NCBI RefSeq assembly: GCF_014529535.1
Contig: NW_023503464.1
Location: forward strand, 787,863-851,862
Reading direction: 5' to 3'
Origin: Bradysia coprophila
Taxonomy: Eukaryota > Arthropoda > Insecta > Diptera > Sciaridae
Length of the DNA stretch: 64,000 nucleotides
The notes under the pieces are model-generated. The model ran no database searches, was not told the origin of the DNA, and saw nothing but the letters and a program-made list of their open reading frames with translations. Of the stretch, positions 32,740 through 44,907 are shown one piece after another (position 1 is the first letter of the stretch; each line of letters starts with the position of its first letter). The translations under genes were made by a program, and so were the position numbers.

Positions 32740-35700
32740 TTAATGATTTTTTTGCTCAGCGAAACGAAGTTGTTTTTTCGTTTTGCTGATTGCAGCGTCG
32801 GTGTTGCCAGCGTTTACGGTTGTAAACATTGGTTTCAAACGGTCGATTGAGATTTGCTTGAATTTTCCTTTTATTTTCAGTGTGAAGTATTTTTTATGTT
32901 TAGAAATGATTTCAAACGGGCCTTCGTATGGGTTTTGAAGCGATTTTTTTACGGCATCTGTTCGCACGAAAGCATGTGTACAGGAATTTAATCCTTTATG
33001 AATGAAAATTTGTTGTTTGTGATGGTTAGATGCAGGGATTGGCAGTAGTTTGTTCATGTTTTCTTTTAATCGTTCAACGAAGGATGATGGATTGGTTTGG
33101 TTACGCTTAGGTTTAGATTCATTGAAGAAATGATAAGGTAAACGTAGGTTTGTACCGTACACCATTTCTGCTGGTGAAGCATTGAGGTTGTCCGAGATTA
33201 TGGATCTTAAACCGAGGAGAATTAACGGAAGAGTTTCTGTCCAACGGTTGTTGGCATGCGCTTTGATGGCATTTTTAAAAGTTCGATGCCAACGTTCAAT
33301 CATGCCATTTGCCTGAGGGTGATAAGGTGTGGTACGTAGCCTACGGGTTCCCATTAATTTGTTTAGTTCGGTAAAGAGTTCCGATTCGAATTGCACACCT
33401 TGGTCGGTCGTCAGGTGAATAGCTGGACCAAAACGAGCGATCCAGTTAAGAAAGAATGCCTTTGCCACTGTTTCGGCTTTAATGTCGGTTATCGGAATGG
33501 CTTCAGGCCAGCGAGTAAACCTATCAATGCATGTCAGGCAGTAAGTGTAACCTTCAGAGGTTGGGAGTGGTCCAACTAAATCTATGTGAACATGTTCGAA
33601 TCGCGTACTAGGTGTCTTAATTTGTTCGAAAGCGGATTTATTATGCCGGAAGACTTTAGCTTTTTGGCATGGCACGCAACTTTTGCAAAATATCTGAACG
33701 TCTTTGTCGATGCTGGGCCAAACGAATGACTTTTTAATGAGTTTGGACGTAGCTTTTGTTCCGGCATGAGCGAGATTGTGAACTTGTTCAAAGATTGTCT
33801 TCCTTAATTCCGAAGGAATGAATGGTCGTGGTGTTTCAGTGGAGACATCGCACGTTATTAGGACTTCGTGAAACATTATTTCGACTAGTTTGAGTCCTGT
33901 TCGCTGTTTTTTTAGTTGTTTAAGTTCCTTATCCGTCTTTTGAGACTGAGCGATAAGATTATAGTCAACTGAGCTAGAGAGCGAAATACTATTTATTCTA
34001 GATAGTGTATCAGCAACTACATTGTCAATGCCAGAGATATGCTGAATATCTGTGGTAAATTGACTTATAAAATCGAGATGTCGGAGTTGCCTAGGAGAAG
34101 CTTTTTCGTTCTTTTGGTTGAAAGCAAAAACGAGAGGCTTGTGATCCGTAAAGATGGTAAAATCTCTGGCTTCGAGCATCGGACGGAAGTGTTTAATTGA
34201 AGCGTAAATTGACAAGAGTTCCCTGTCGTATGTCGAATACTTGCTTTCGGCGGAAGATAATCTTTTTGAAAAGAAAGCTAAGGGTTGCCAAGCGTTATCT
34301 TTAAGTTGATTAACTACTCCGCCTATTGCAGTGTCTGACGCATCAACCATGAGACAGATTTTGGCGTTGTCTGATGGATGAGACAAGAGAGTTGCGTTGG
34401 CCAGTGCCTCTTTGCATTTGTTAAAGGCATCAAGTCTCTCTGGAGTCCAATCTATTGGAGACTTGTCTTTCTTCTTGTTGCCTTTAGTACAGTCTAGCAA
34501 AGGAATTTGAGTTTCGATTGCATGGGGCATGAAGCGACGATAGTAATTAATCATTCCCAAAAATCGTTTTAACTGGTCAACTGTCTCGGGAACTTTAAAT
34601 TCCTTAATAGCAATGACTTTGGATTCCAATGGTTTCGTGCCATCCTTCGAAATTTGATAGCCTAAAAATTCAACTTGAGACTTACCAAAAGAGCATTTAT
34701 TTGGTTGTATTACGACGCCGTAGTCGTTCAAGCGTTGCAATAGGATGCGAAGGTGTTCAATATGCTCCTCTTTGTTTTTAGATGCTATCAAAATGTCATC
34801 CAGGTAGGCGAAACAAAACTCCAGTCCCTGGATAATCGAGTTAACAAAACGCTGGAATGATTGTGCAGCGTTGCATAAACCAAAAGTCATAGAAGGGAAT
34901 TCGAATAAACCGAAGGGTGTGATGATGGCCGTTTTCTGAATGTCCTCTTCCGCTACTGGAATTTGATTATACGCCCTTACCAAGTCGATCACGCTGAAGA
35001 TGGATTGACCTTCCAAAAAATGGTTAAAATCTTGAATGTGAGAAACCGGGTAACGGTCTGGTAAGGTGTTAGCGTTTAGACGTCTGTAGTCGCCACAGGG
35101 TCTCCAGCCGCCCTTTGGCTTAGGTGCTATGTGTAAAGGAGAAGCCCATGGACTATCAGATGGTCGACAGATGCCCAGTTCGAGCATTTTGTCAAACTCA
35201 GCTTTAGCTAGCTTAAGTTTTTCGGCGTTAAGACGCCTTGGTTTAGAGAAAATTGGTTGGCAATTAGTTATAATTCTGTGTTGGACGTTGTGTTTTTTCG
35301 ACACTTTTTTAATAGCCGATTGATCTAACAAATCGGGAAATTCCTGAATCAACTGATGATACTGAGTTTCCCCTGACAGAGATTTGATCTGTGTGCCAGA
35401 GTTGTTTTGAGGAATTTTTCCGTGGATTGAGATGCTAGTCAGGTTATCAACCAATTTGTTGTTTTTGACGTCGATTAAAAGGTCGTATTTTTTTAACAAG
35501 TCAGAACCGATGATGGGCGATCGCACGTCTGCGATAATGAAAACCCAACGAATGGGGCGGCGTAAGCCGAGGTTCAACGTGACTGTTTTGCTTCCGTATG
35601 TCTTAATAAGCGAGCCGTTTGCGGCATATAACTTGAAGAGACAAGGGACGTTACCTTTTTCACGAGAAGTGGGAGGGAGGACGCTTAAATCTGCCCCAGT

Positions 35701-36480
35701 GTCAATAAGGAAATCTCTCCCAGAGTGCCTATCTGAAACGAACAAACGACTTATGTTTGGTGCCTGGCTAATCACTGAGCAATTTGGCCTATATTCTTGG
35801 TTTGTTTTCGAATCGTTATACGAGCAAGGTTCTTTGCACTTCCTTGCTTTGTTACCGAAAGATTTGTGGTAGAAACAAAAGTCTTTGTTCGCTTCAGAAG
35901 GTGCCCGAACGGGCGTTGTTTGGCGATTTCGTGCTGATCGTTGATTGCTTTTACCAGGTTTGAGAAATTCTTCTTTCAGACTTTCGATCTTACCTTCTAG
36001 CCGATCAACGACGTTTACTAAATCGCTGATTTGATTAACTTGATTATTACTGACGGCCTGAATGGAAGCTGCCTCAGTTATATCAAACATAATGTCAGCA
36101 GTTACGGACAACTGCGTTAGATTATCGCTACTGGTGGCAAGAACTGTTTGTATATTGACGGGTAATCTTTGTAACCAGAGGGTTTTCAATAGGTCATCAC
36201 CCACTTTTCCGCAAGACAGTTCCCTCATTCGACGAAGTAAGCTGGACGGTTTCATCTCACCGATGGCAATTTCACTGAAAAGATTTTTCAGCTTTTTATT
36301 TTCGGTGTCTTCGAATTCCTTTATCAACCGCTGTTTTATTGTTTCGTAGAGATTTCCAACAGGTGGGTTGAGGACTATATCGCTAACCGAGGTGAGAATG
36401 TCGCTCTCAACAACGCCGACAATCGTATTAAATTTGGTCAGATCACTGACTATATTAGAGTTCGCAAATTGCGCTTCCAA
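32740..36480 (-). CDS. Gag-pol polyprotein frame of gypsy element
   Basis: 1,246 residues in one open frame. In order: gag with the CHCC motif [18 protein letters not shown] (near residue 205-222), aspartic protease ([13 protein letters not shown], near 257), reverse transcriptase (YLDDILIAS, near 559), RNase H ([12 protein letters not shown]), integrase zinc part ([20 protein letters not shown], then CKSCVPCQ) and the integrase core ([10 protein letters not shown] to [18 protein letters not shown]-like region). Domain order places it in Ty3/gypsy. A short glutamine-rich frame overlaps its start at 36,674-36,450. Confidence 0.95.
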   Translation of the reverse strand: MEAQFANSNIVSDLTKFNTIVGVVESDILTSVSDIVLNPPVGNLYETIKQRLIKEFEDTENKKLKNLFSEIAIGEMKPSSLLRRMRELSCGKVGDDLLKTLWLQRLPVNIQTVLATSSDNLTQLSVTADIMFDITEAASIQAVSNNQVNQISDLVNVVDRLEGKIESLKEEFLKPGKSNQRSARNRQTTPVRAPSEANKDFCFYHKSFGNKARKCKEPCSYNDSKTNQEYRPNCSVISQAPNISRLFVSDRHSGRDFLIDTGADLSVLPPTSREKGNVPCLFKLYAANGSLIKTYGSKTVTLNLGLRRPIRWVFIIADVRSPIIGSDLLKKYDLLIDVKNNKLVDNLTSISIHGKIPQNNSGTQIKSLSGETQYHQLIQEFPDLLDQSAIKKVSKKHNVQHRIITNCQPIFSKPRRLNAEKLKLAKAEFDKMLELGICRPSDSPWASPLHIAPKPKGGWRPCGDYRRLNANTLPDRYPVSHIQDFNHFLEGQSIFSVIDLVRAYNQIPVAEEDIQKTAIITPFGLFEFPSMTFGLCNAAQSFQRFVNSIIQGLEFCFAYLDDILIASKNKEEHIEHLRILLQRLNDYGVVIQPNKCSFGKSQVEFLGYQISKDGTKPLESKVIAIKEFKVPETVDQLKRFLGMINYYRRFMPHAIETQIPLLDCTKGNKKKDKSPIDWTPERLDAFNKCKEALANATLLSHPSDNAKICLMVDASDTAIGGVVNQLKDNAWQPLAFFSKRLSSAESKYSTYDRELLSIYASIKHFRPMLEARDFTIFTDHKPLVFAFNQKNEKASPRQLRHLDFISQFTTDIQHISGIDNVVADTLSRINSISLSSSVDYNLIAQSQKTDKELKQLKKQRTGLKLVEIMFHEVLITCDVSTETPRPFIPSELRKTIFEQVHNLAHAGTKATSKLIKKSFVWPSIDKDVQIFCKSCVPCQKAKVFRHNKSAFEQIKTPSTRFEHVHIDLVGPLPTSEGYTYCLTCIDRFTRWPEAIPITDIKAETVAKAFFLNWIARFGPAIHLTTDQGVQFESELFTELNKLMGTRRLRTTPYHPQANGMIERWHRTFKNAIKAHANNRWTETLPLILLGLRSIISDNLNASPAEMVYGTNLRLPYHFFNESKPKRNQTNPSSFVERLKENMNKLLPIPASNHHKQQIFIHKGLNSCTHAFVRTDAVKKSLQNPYEGPFEIISKHKKYFTLKIKGKFKQISIDRLKPMFTTVNAGNTDAAISKTKKQLRFAEQKNH

Positions 36481-36806
36481 CTGGCGGAACCACAGCTGGG
36501 GGTTTTGCTTCCAGAAGGAGGAACTCTAACCTGGATGCGATTGACTGCGTTGTTTTGCTGAGCGTTGGGCTGAACATTTTGCTGGGCATTTTGCTGAGCA
36601 TCTTGCTGAGCCTCACCGTTTTGCTGAACGTTATCTTGAGCGTTTTGGAAAGGAAGTTCGTCTTCGTTTGCCATAATTAGTAGTGATTAAGAGAGCAGAA
36701 ATTGTAAAGTTGACGATGGTCGACTGAATTTCTGTGTTGTAGTACGAAAGCTCGTTGCTTATACTAAATACCCGAAGGAACTTGTGTTCGTTTTTGGGGT
36801 CACCAA

Positions 36807-37088
36807 TATGGGATCCTGCTACTTTACAAGTGAAAGACTTGTGGTTAGGATTGAATCCAAATGGAGAATGAATAATTTATTTACTAATTCCAGCTATTTT
36901 ATACACGGTTTGGTTTGAACTAGAAAACGTAATTTAGTTGTTTTAACAACAAAAACAAAATTGAGTTTGACAACGTAATGACAATTCAGTTAATCATCTG
37001 GCGCAGCTGGTGATTGGAATTAATTTGATGATTGGATGAGTGCGTTCGATGGTTGTGTTGTAGGTTTTATGCGACCGAGGGCACCACA
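36807..37088 (-). repeat. 5' LTR of gypsy element
   Basis: 282 bp, identical by eye to the LTR at 31,429-31,710. Followed on the element strand by the TGGTGACCCC primer site. Confidence 0.93.
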
Positions 37089-37612
37089 AGCTCACTCCAA
37101 GAGACCTAGCTCACGCTCCGGAGAACACAATTTCATAAAAAAAAATTCCCTGATTGGTACGGTCAATACCTATCTAATAAAGCTAAAACAGACGAAATAT
37201 GTTCAAATGTGGCCGACCTACAAGCCTGTGCCTGTTCCACACCAAGGGGTCTAACTCACGAGTCGGTCATCCGATTTCCATAAACTTTTTTTTTGTCGAT
37301 CGGTATTGTAAATACCTTTTATTTGACGTATCACTTACAAGTTTAACGTTTAAATGTCCGGAGATATCTTCGAAAAACCGTAAAGCACTTATTGGGCCAC
37401 AGCTCGGGAGGGGTCGATCCAAAATCACTCATCTTCGAACTTAGCCTGTCTTTTGACATTACCAAACGGGAAAAAAAAAGAATTTTCAAAATCGGATGCG
37501 TTTTACTCAAGTTATCGTGCAGACAGACAGACGGACAGACAGACGGACATTTTTCGACGTGTTACAAACGTATGCGTAAACCTATAAGACCCCAGTACTT
37601 CGTACGGGTCTA

Positions 37613-38466
37613 AAAATGTGTAAAATTTTGAGAAATTTAAAGAATTCTCAAAATTCTCAAAAGTTTTTTTATAAAATTTTATAAGATGCGAATGTGGAAC
37701 GATTAGAGGACTCTTTCCTTTTGGTATAATACAAAATAGTACGGTAGACGTTCTTCCCTTACATTTACGTACATAAAGGAAGCCCCCCGGTACTTACTAC
37801 ATTTACAAAACATTTAATCATTAATAAAATAGCACGACTCGTGCGAATTGCAGTCCTCGCTTCGCTCTGGCCGCAAAGTTCACACTCGTAGGAGTTTTAA
37901 AGTTTCATGTCATGGCGTGCCCGTGATAGCTGACTATCACCGTTATAGAAAACTATCATGCGTGATAGCTGACTTACAGTCAAGAGAACAACAGAGGCAA
38001 ATCGGAGCCATGTTATAACATTGCCAATTGTTGTGTAAATTTGATGTGAGCTTTGTGAATTTTCGTTTCAATTTTAAACATAAAAATAAATGTTGTTTTT
38101 TTCATATGTTGTTGAAGAAAACTTTGTTATCTACATTTAGGCGGAAAAGTATTCGTTTTTCAGCTAAATCTGTGACTTCTTTGAAGGCTGTAATTATGTC
38201 AACTCAATTCGACGTAGTGTGTCATTGTACATTGAGTTGATACCTAACTTCCATCTAAACTCAATTCGTCATTGTAGCACATACACACATCGAAGATTTC
38301 ATGGATGCACCTGGGAGAGTACAATTAATTAGAATGACTGCCTTTACAAAAACTTCTATTTGCTTTTTTGAATTTTTCATCTGCTATTTACTTTTTTTTA
38401 ACTCATTTATTTTATTTTAATTTATTTTGGCAGTGTTATCTCCTTTTTTGAATTTTATTTGTTTAT
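37613..38466. other. Intergenic, no gene seen
   Basis: AT-rich. Holds a small inverted pair GTGATAGCTGAC/GTCAGCTATCAC-like near 37,930-37,980 and a TACATTTAGGCGGAAAA phrase near 38,130 shared with 28,480 and 57,905, a piece of a dispersed repeat. No gene is supported. Confidence 0.4.
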
Positions 38467-39046
38467 TTAAAAGCGAAGAAAAGGCTGCAAGGCGCAACCA
38501 GAACAAAACGACCTTTTCAAAAACAAATATTTACAATAAATAAAAATCATCAGCTCCATTATACGTCCCGAAGTCCCCAAGATGCAACTAGCGTTTCTCC
38601 GTTGAATTGCAATAGAAACTTTTTGCATGGAGCGTGGCTCGCCAGAAGCTTTTCGCATTAATGAACCCAATTTCTTAATAAAAATACTTGTTTCGGGACC
38701 CAAACTTATGTAATCATCATGCTTGAATCTTTCAACATTATCTGCAATTGATTTTGGTTAATGGTTACATCCCACAAAATCGGTTTACCATGCCTCCATG
38801 GAATTAGAGTCACACCGTCCGATCTTTTACCGTCATCTCTAGAAATGCCCGGAGGTTGTAACAGATTCGGAAAACCTGCAGAGGAAGATGCATGAGAAAA
38901 GATTTTATTAACTTCATCATGTCCTGGAATCCATCCTCCGCTTTTATTGCAATATAAACCGTGTAAGCCATCCCTCGTAAGCTTCTTTCCACAAATACAT
39001 TTATGTTCTTCGCATAATTCTCTACCCAAACGAAGACCAACAGCAA
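38467..39046 (-). mobile_element. Retroelement-linked C-terminal nuclease-like relic
   Basis: Two adjacent minus-strand frames. The first (39,029-38,706) has CICGKKLTRDGLHGLYCNKS, then HDEVNKIFSHA, then DDGKRSDGVTLIPW and ILWDVTI. The second (38,703-38,467) has FIKKLGSLMRKASGEPRSMQ and IAIQRRNASCILGT. Together they match the end region of many invertebrate LINE-type proteins (pattern 'C.CG...D..G.H...C', 'R.DGKRPDG.TL.PW..G..L.WD.T', 'QR.S.AiQRGNA'). The DG...WD.T arrangement looks like a PD-(D/E)XK nuclease. The two frames are not continuous, so this is a decayed fragment. Confidence 0.5.
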
Positions 39047-39349
39047 TTCTTACAGAATAGTTATCTAATAGTAAGTAGTAAGCCTAACTGACTCAATGGA
39101 ACCACTTGCAGCCAATTTGAAGACTTTGAATTTTATATCTGTCATTTTGTATTTTTTTACTCAACTGCCTATCTGCCTTTTTATTTATTTTCAACTGCCT
39201 TTTTTATCCCCAAATTTATTTATTTAAAACTGCCCTTTGTGTATCTGCCTTTTTATCTGCCTTTTTTAATTTTTTATTTCAACCTTTATATTAATTCATT
39301 ACTTCGATAGTCTGTCAAGTGTAATGTATCGTTCTGACGCACTTCAAGT

Positions 39350-42300
39350 CATGTATAAGTGAAATGAATTTGTTCTGCAAATATACCGCACCCCATTAAT
39401 GTTTTGATTATTTTTCTTACTTTTCGTACTTTTCTTGGGTGGAGTTAATAGGAGGAGGCCAATACAACAAGGAATGAAGTGCCAGTCCTGTCCTCTTTTC
39501 GAAAATACCCTCTCTCTCCCCTCATTGGCTGACGGGAGGGCAATATATCAGTGTCAAATAACGGTTTCTTCTCTTAAAAAGTGTCAAATAAGTTGTCAAT
39601 TTCACAAAGCTAATATATAATATATAAATATAGTATATAAAAGATTCAATGAAAATTATTAAGTTTTGAAACTTTAAATTTAAAAAAAAAATCTCGCTCG
39701 CTTCGTTCGCATTTTCGGCTTATTGCATCCACTGATTTTATGAAAAAAGTTCTTCTCGCTTTCAGGGTAAATGAGACACCTTTTATCAATTAAAGCGCAG
39801 ATCAAAACAAATTTCGCTCGCTTCGCTCGCGTTACAAATCCTACATGAATAAAACTTTGGTTTCACAACGTTTATTAACTACTATTACAACGCAGAAGTT
39901 ACTGTTTTCTGAAATGATGCTTGGTCCGGCTCACATTGCTTTCGTGCTAATTATTACAAGGTTAAAATCTAATCGCATCTGACTAATGAGTGTCTTTTAG
40001 AATGATATTTAGAATTGCTGGATGCCACTGATCAGAAAAATCTCCTATCTTAGTGATGAATGAGGAAAGAGTTCGCAATTCTAACTATGTTTGCCTTCCC
40101 CTTTGTGGGATCTTACTTAGGTATTCAATTTTGTTAATTAATTCAACTTGAGCACTAAATTGTAAATTATTTATTTCAATTGAAACAGCTTTACAGTGTT
40201 CTACGTTGCTTGAAAGAAACTGATTCGCAAGACTTAAATTTTAATCAATTTTATCGAGACCTGTAAGGTATGCTTTGTACGCATCAGCATCAATATAAGC
40301 TTGGTTATAACTTAAACCGAGGGTGCATGCTCCGGTATATACCGTATTATCTGGAGGTTTGCCAGATAGTTGTGAGATTATCAGTTCTGGAAATGTAAAT
40401 GGTATTGCATTTATGTTTGGTGTAATGCCTATACAGTCCAAGTATTTGCAGCACGGTGTAAAAACCATTTTGGTTGGATTGTTCACACTGTCACGAGTCA
40501 TACCACACGATCTTCCGAGATGCTGACAATTATTGAAATCCACTTTAAGTCCAAGGGACGCTCTGGCATCTGCCATCGGACCTGCAACAGTATGAATAAC
40601 ACAGTTTACAATGTAACCTTTACATATTATTTTGCGGTGAAAAAACTCGTGTTTTCTCATTTCAAAAGCGTTGAGAAAATTTCAAATTTGTGGTCACTTC
40701 GTTCGGGCTACAATTCGCGAAATTGCCTAAAAACAATCGTCCAAAACAGATACACAAATAACTATTTCAACTCCTCGGCGAATTCATTAAAATGAATACA
40801 CGGCGTTTGAATAGCTACTTTCGGACACTCGTTTTCTCACTTCGCAAGCAACAGCTTTGACTCTCCTAAGCAACTAGAAATAGCAATGCAACATGATGCG
40901 GCAATTCCACTACTTACCTGTGTCTTTATCAGCTCCTATTCCCAAAAAAACGGCGATTAAGCACATGAAGAAAACACACACAAAATTCATCGTACAATAT
41001 ACAATGTAGCAACTGATTAGTCGGACTATAAACCTCTTAAGAATGTAAGTCGATTCTTACAAATCGAGGTCTTAAATACGTTTTTTGTTTGCGTACCTGA
41101 TTTTTTTATCATAAGCGTTTTAGATTTTTTACAGGGCTCCCACGTGTTCTTATTTCCTATCATAGCCAGCGAACTTGTCAATTTGAGCAACGTGTCTTTT
41201 CAGCTGTTTTTTTTTACAAATTGACAAATTCGCATTGATGTAGACTGTTCGCTTTTCCAGCACCGTTTGTGGCAACAATTCGCTTACGTTCGCTGCGTTT
41301 TTTTTTTTTTTTTTTGAAAACACAGCATTTATGTGATCGGTACTACTTTTGTGTGTGTATTGACACCATTGTCAGTGTTCAGAGCTGGAGAAAAGCTGGG
41401 AGACTGAAGTTTCAATAATTTCGATAGACAACATATTTCTAAGCGTCTCTATATGCCTCTATTTTCTTCTCGTGTCATTTTTGCTTAATTCTCTCACGAA
41501 AAAGTTTGGGTCGTAATTGAAATATAAATTAAAAGAATAAAACTAGAAAATTCGGCAATAGTGTAGAACATTTTTTTGTTTACAATAACATTCTTAATCT
41601 AAATAAAAAAAAATGTAAAGACTTCAACGTCCCATTGGAAGAACGAACAGAAACGAATGCAATTTTAGTTAAAGAACACCGCGTCTAGAGATATCGAACA
41701 TTCCAGACGATTGAGTCTGTCCAGCAAGGCGGTATTACATTTTTGAGTGTTGGAAAGTGTAGAACAGATATGGTCGCATCTATTTGCTACATGTACTCAC
41801 AATTAATGTCAAAATCACATGGAAATTAGTGCGTTTGAGTGCGGAAATCAAACTTTCGTGTGTTCCGGGAGAAGAATAGACCCAATTCTTCACATTCGTT
41901 GAATCTTGCAAGCAAAATTGAGTTGAAAATTAAAAGTATATTTTCGTACCGAAGATATTTTACCTTTGCTCGGATCAGAAATAGTTAGTAACCTACTGAC
42001 TTTACGAAACTCGTGAGGGTTTGAACAATAATTTCTATAAACTGAAAAAGTTTACACAAACAATAAAAACGAAAAAAAAAACTTTTTTGAAAAGCAATTT
42101 TTATTTACCATTTTACTAACTCAATATATAAATGTAAAAAAATGCAAAATCGCTAAGCCAGCGAATTTATAAGTTTGTGGAAAAATACGAATTCGCTGGC
42201 TGTAATAGGAAATATGAAAGCATGTGGGAACCCTGTAAAAATTTAAAATGCTCATGATAAAAAAAACAGGAACGCAATCAAAAGAAAACGCATTTAGGGT

Positions 42301-42435
42301 TTGGGAAAAAGCACAATTTTAGTTTTAATAATTTAATTTATCGATAGTTACAAAGTAATATGATAGCAACAACTTGTTAGCACAGCTTTAAATTTACATT
42401 ATTCTTTTGTTCTGTGTTCTACATATTTTTGGTGC
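39350..42435. repeat. Duplicated segment, copy 2
   Basis: Direct-orientation match to 26,335-30,275. Just before its left edge, ATCGTTCTGACGCACTTCAAG (39,328-39,348) resembles a piece of protease A intron 1 (near 23,862-23,881), which suggests that a protease once stood here and was lost by deletion. An insert of about 270 bp near 39,840-40,120 and others right of the gene are not shared with copy 1. Confidence 0.7.
40241..40990 (-). CDS. Secreted cysteine-rich protein, copy 2
   Basis: Exons 40,990-40,918 (73 nt, donor ACACAG|GTAAG) and 40,581-40,241 (341 nt) with a 336-bp intron; 137 residues. Same architecture as copy 1: signal peptide MNFVCVFFMCLIAVFLGIGA, then the C-x6-C-x17-CC-x4-C-x35-C arrangement. 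Exon 2 differs from copy 1 at five bases and all five change the residue (K59N, Q62K, S to F, S to T, K to Q); exon 1 adds S8F, S16L and E22K plus two silent changes. All six cysteines and the splice sites are kept, so both copies look functional. The short intron is likely close to the ancestral state. It shares the AATAAA signal at 40,170-40,175. Confidence 0.8.
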
Positions 42436-43215
42436 TAAAGTCGAAGCATTATAATTTCATCGATTCTATTAATTTAATTCATTTTTAAATAATTATAGTT
42501 GTCAAAGAAATCAATTAGAAAACCACGGTGGGGCTGAACGAACTTTAAATAAACATGTCGACCTCCATCTCGCTTCTTTTCATAGCTGAGTTAGGGGAGG
42601 CGTGTACTATCCAACGGCACGTGTTGCAGGCGTAACCGCTGAGCCGTTTCTGAGAACTAGGAATATCGTCGCCTGGCTCCGCGGAAATTGCTGGACCAAT
42701 GTTTGAAACTGGAATCGGTAGAGGGACAAATTCTTAGAACAACCATGTAAAAATTATTGCTCTCGGTCATTTGTTCGCAGAGTAATAGAAGCTGAAAGTC
42801 GAAAATTCCACCTCTTCATGGAGTGATGCCTCCTCGACGAAGTTCCCGATCCAGCACTTTAATAGCGTTTAAATAGTAATTAGCAAATCTTTATAGATTC
42901 GGAAGGATTTTTAATAAAAAATTTTGCTGCGCGGCTCGCATTCCTGATGAAAAATAGTCATTTGTGTACCTGATTTGCACGATTGAGCGACGTTACACCA
43001 CAATCATTATCAAACTGAAAAGTTGCCATCGATCGCCGTAATTAAAGATGACGGCTAATCGACAAACTTCCCAGCGATGTTTTATTAAGCAACTTTGTCC
43101 AGAGTTAACGAACATACGAAATCGCATCAACGCAAATGCAAAACCAAATAGGTCACGTGTTATCGAATGGGCCATGTTTCTAATGCCAGTAAATTTGTGT
43201 GAGAATTCAATTTTT
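42436..43215. other. Intergenic, no gene seen
   Basis: No supported gene. A moderately GC-rich patch at 42,590-42,730 stands out from its AT-rich surroundings, but no family was recognised. Confidence 0.35.
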
Positions 43216-44907
43216 AGCCCCGTACGAAGTACGAAGGGGCTTATAGGATTACGATGCCGTGTGTAATTGATGGAATTCGAAGCAGACGGTAAGGGCAAAG
43301 TGTTTGCCTATGTTCATAGATGACGAATCCACAATAAAAATTTGGGCCGTCTGTCCGTCTGTCTGTCACGTCGATATCTTGAGTAAATCAAATCCGATTT
43401 CAAAAAAAAAAAAAATTCCTGAAAGATAGTCAAAATAGTGAGGCTAAGTTCGAAGATGGGCATATTCGGGTCGGCCCTTCGTGAGTTAGGGCCACCTAAG
43501 TGATTTAAGGTCTTTTGGTGATATTTATGGCAAAATAATGTAAATGACACGGCAAATGATAGGTATTGTCAATACCAATCCAGGAAAAAAAGTTTTTTTA
43601 AATCGGGTGAGTGGACCGTGAGTTAGGGCCTTAGAAGTGAAAAGCTACGAGGGCCCTGTGTGTATTTTACATAGAACTCAAGTAAATTTCATTCGTTTTT
43701 CGTAATTTTTGTGTCATTTGGAAGGTAATCAAAAGCCGAATAGAATGTTGTTGAAAAAAAAATTAAATTTGGGTCCTCGGACTAAGGCCGCTACTAGGGC
43801 CCTATGCGTATTTTACATATAACTCGAGCAAATTTCATCCGTTTTTCGTAATTTTTGTTTCATTTGGAAGGTAATCAAAGGTCGAATAGAGTGTTGTTGA
43901 AAAAAAATTAAATTTGGGTCCTTGCACTAACGCCGCTACTAGGGCCCTATGTGTATTTTACATATAACTCGAGCAAATTTCATCCGTTTTTAGTAATTTT
44001 TGTTTCATTTGGAAGGTAATCAAAGGCCGAATAGAATGTTGTTGAAAAAAAATTAAATTTGGGTCCTTGGACTAAGGCCACTACTAGGGCCCTATGTGTA
44101 TTTTACATTGAACTCGAGTAAATTTCATTCGTTTTTCGTAATTTTTGTGTCATTTGGAAGGTAATCAAAGGCCGAATAGAATGTTGTTGAAAAAAAAAAT
44201 TAAATTTGGGTCCTCGGACTAAGGCCGCTACTAGGGCCCTATGCGTATTTTACATACAACTCGAGTAAATTTCATCCGTTTTTCGTAATTTTTGTTTCAT
44301 TTGAAAGATAATCGAACACCGAATAGAATGTTGTTGAAAAAAAAATTAAATTTGGGTCCTTGGACTAAGGCCGCTACTAGGGCCCTATGTGTATTTTACA
44401 TATAACTCGAGCAAATTTCATTCGTTTTTCGTAATTTTTGTTTCATTTGGAAGGTAATCAAAGGCCGAATAGAATGTTGTTGAAAAAAAATTAAATTTGG
44501 GTCTTCGGACTAAGGCCGCTACTAGGGCCCTATGTGTATTTTACATATAACTCGAGCAAATTTCATCCGTTTTCCGTATTTTTTGTTTCATTTGGAAGGT
44601 AATCAAAGGCCGAATAGAATGTAGTTGAAAAAAAAAAATTGGATCCTCGGACTGAGGCCGATACTAGGCCCTATGTGTATTTATACTCAATAAATTAAAA
44701 TTTTAGGACTATTTGAAATTTTTGTTTTATTTGAAAGGAACGTCGTACGGGGCTTCGTAATTGCGCTATGCGCAATTTCTAAGATGTAGACATTACATAA
44801 TAATTTTACTTTAACTACTTTAACCGGCGCATAGGCTTACGGTCAAAGTAGGGTGACAGACGCACTAGGGTCACGTACGCAATAGATATACGGGTTTGTA
44901 CGGGGCT
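43216..44907 (-). mobile_element. Repeat family B, copy 2 (inverted), with satellite
   Basis: Reverse-orientation relative of 24,131-25,918. It starts AGCCCCGTACGAAGTACGAA (43,216) and its other end shows GTACGGGGCT twice, at 44,744-44,753 and 44,898-44,907, mirroring the two starts in copy 1. A satellite of about eight units of 140-150 bp fills 43,650-44,690. Flanking similarity to copy 1 (GTCGCAGCAAACGCTCCGAC) extends about 45 bp beyond 44,907. Confidence 0.65.

Larger units (their letters stand above)
31429..37088 (-). mobile_element. Ty3/gypsy LTR retrotransposon, CsRn1 type, looks whole
   Basis: A 5.66-kb element with 282-bp LTRs at both ends that I see no difference between, so insertion is recent. 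A 4-bp target duplication AGCT flanks it (31,425-31,428 and 37,089-37,092). Next to the 5' LTR (right side) is a TGGTGACCCC primer site, compatible with tRNA-Trp, and next to the 3' LTR is a purine tract (AAAGGGGGAG). Parts on the minus strand: a glutamine-rich small frame (36,674-36,450), gag-pol (36,480-32,740) and a third frame (32,562-31,711). The CHCC gag motif and the primer site support the CsRn1 group. I saw no obvious breaks. Confidence 0.92.
30800..37612 (-). mobile_element. Repeat family A, copy 2, split by a gypsy insertion
   Basis: Left part 30,800-31,428 starts CATAGCTAACGCCGACCCGT; right part 37,089-37,612 ends CTTCGTACGGGTCTAA. Together they match copy 1 (15,658-16,806) in reverse, with about 1.15 kb of repeat interrupted by the LTR element. 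The break is at AGCT in the phrase GATAAGAGCTCACT, which is uninterrupted in copy 1 (near 16,205-16,215 in reverse). Confidence 0.75.

Noticed and set aside
39840-40120. Possible solo LTR in duplicated segment copy 2
   Set aside because: An insert of about 270 bp with an early AATAAA, but no convincing TG...CA ends or target duplication could be fixed, so no element was called.
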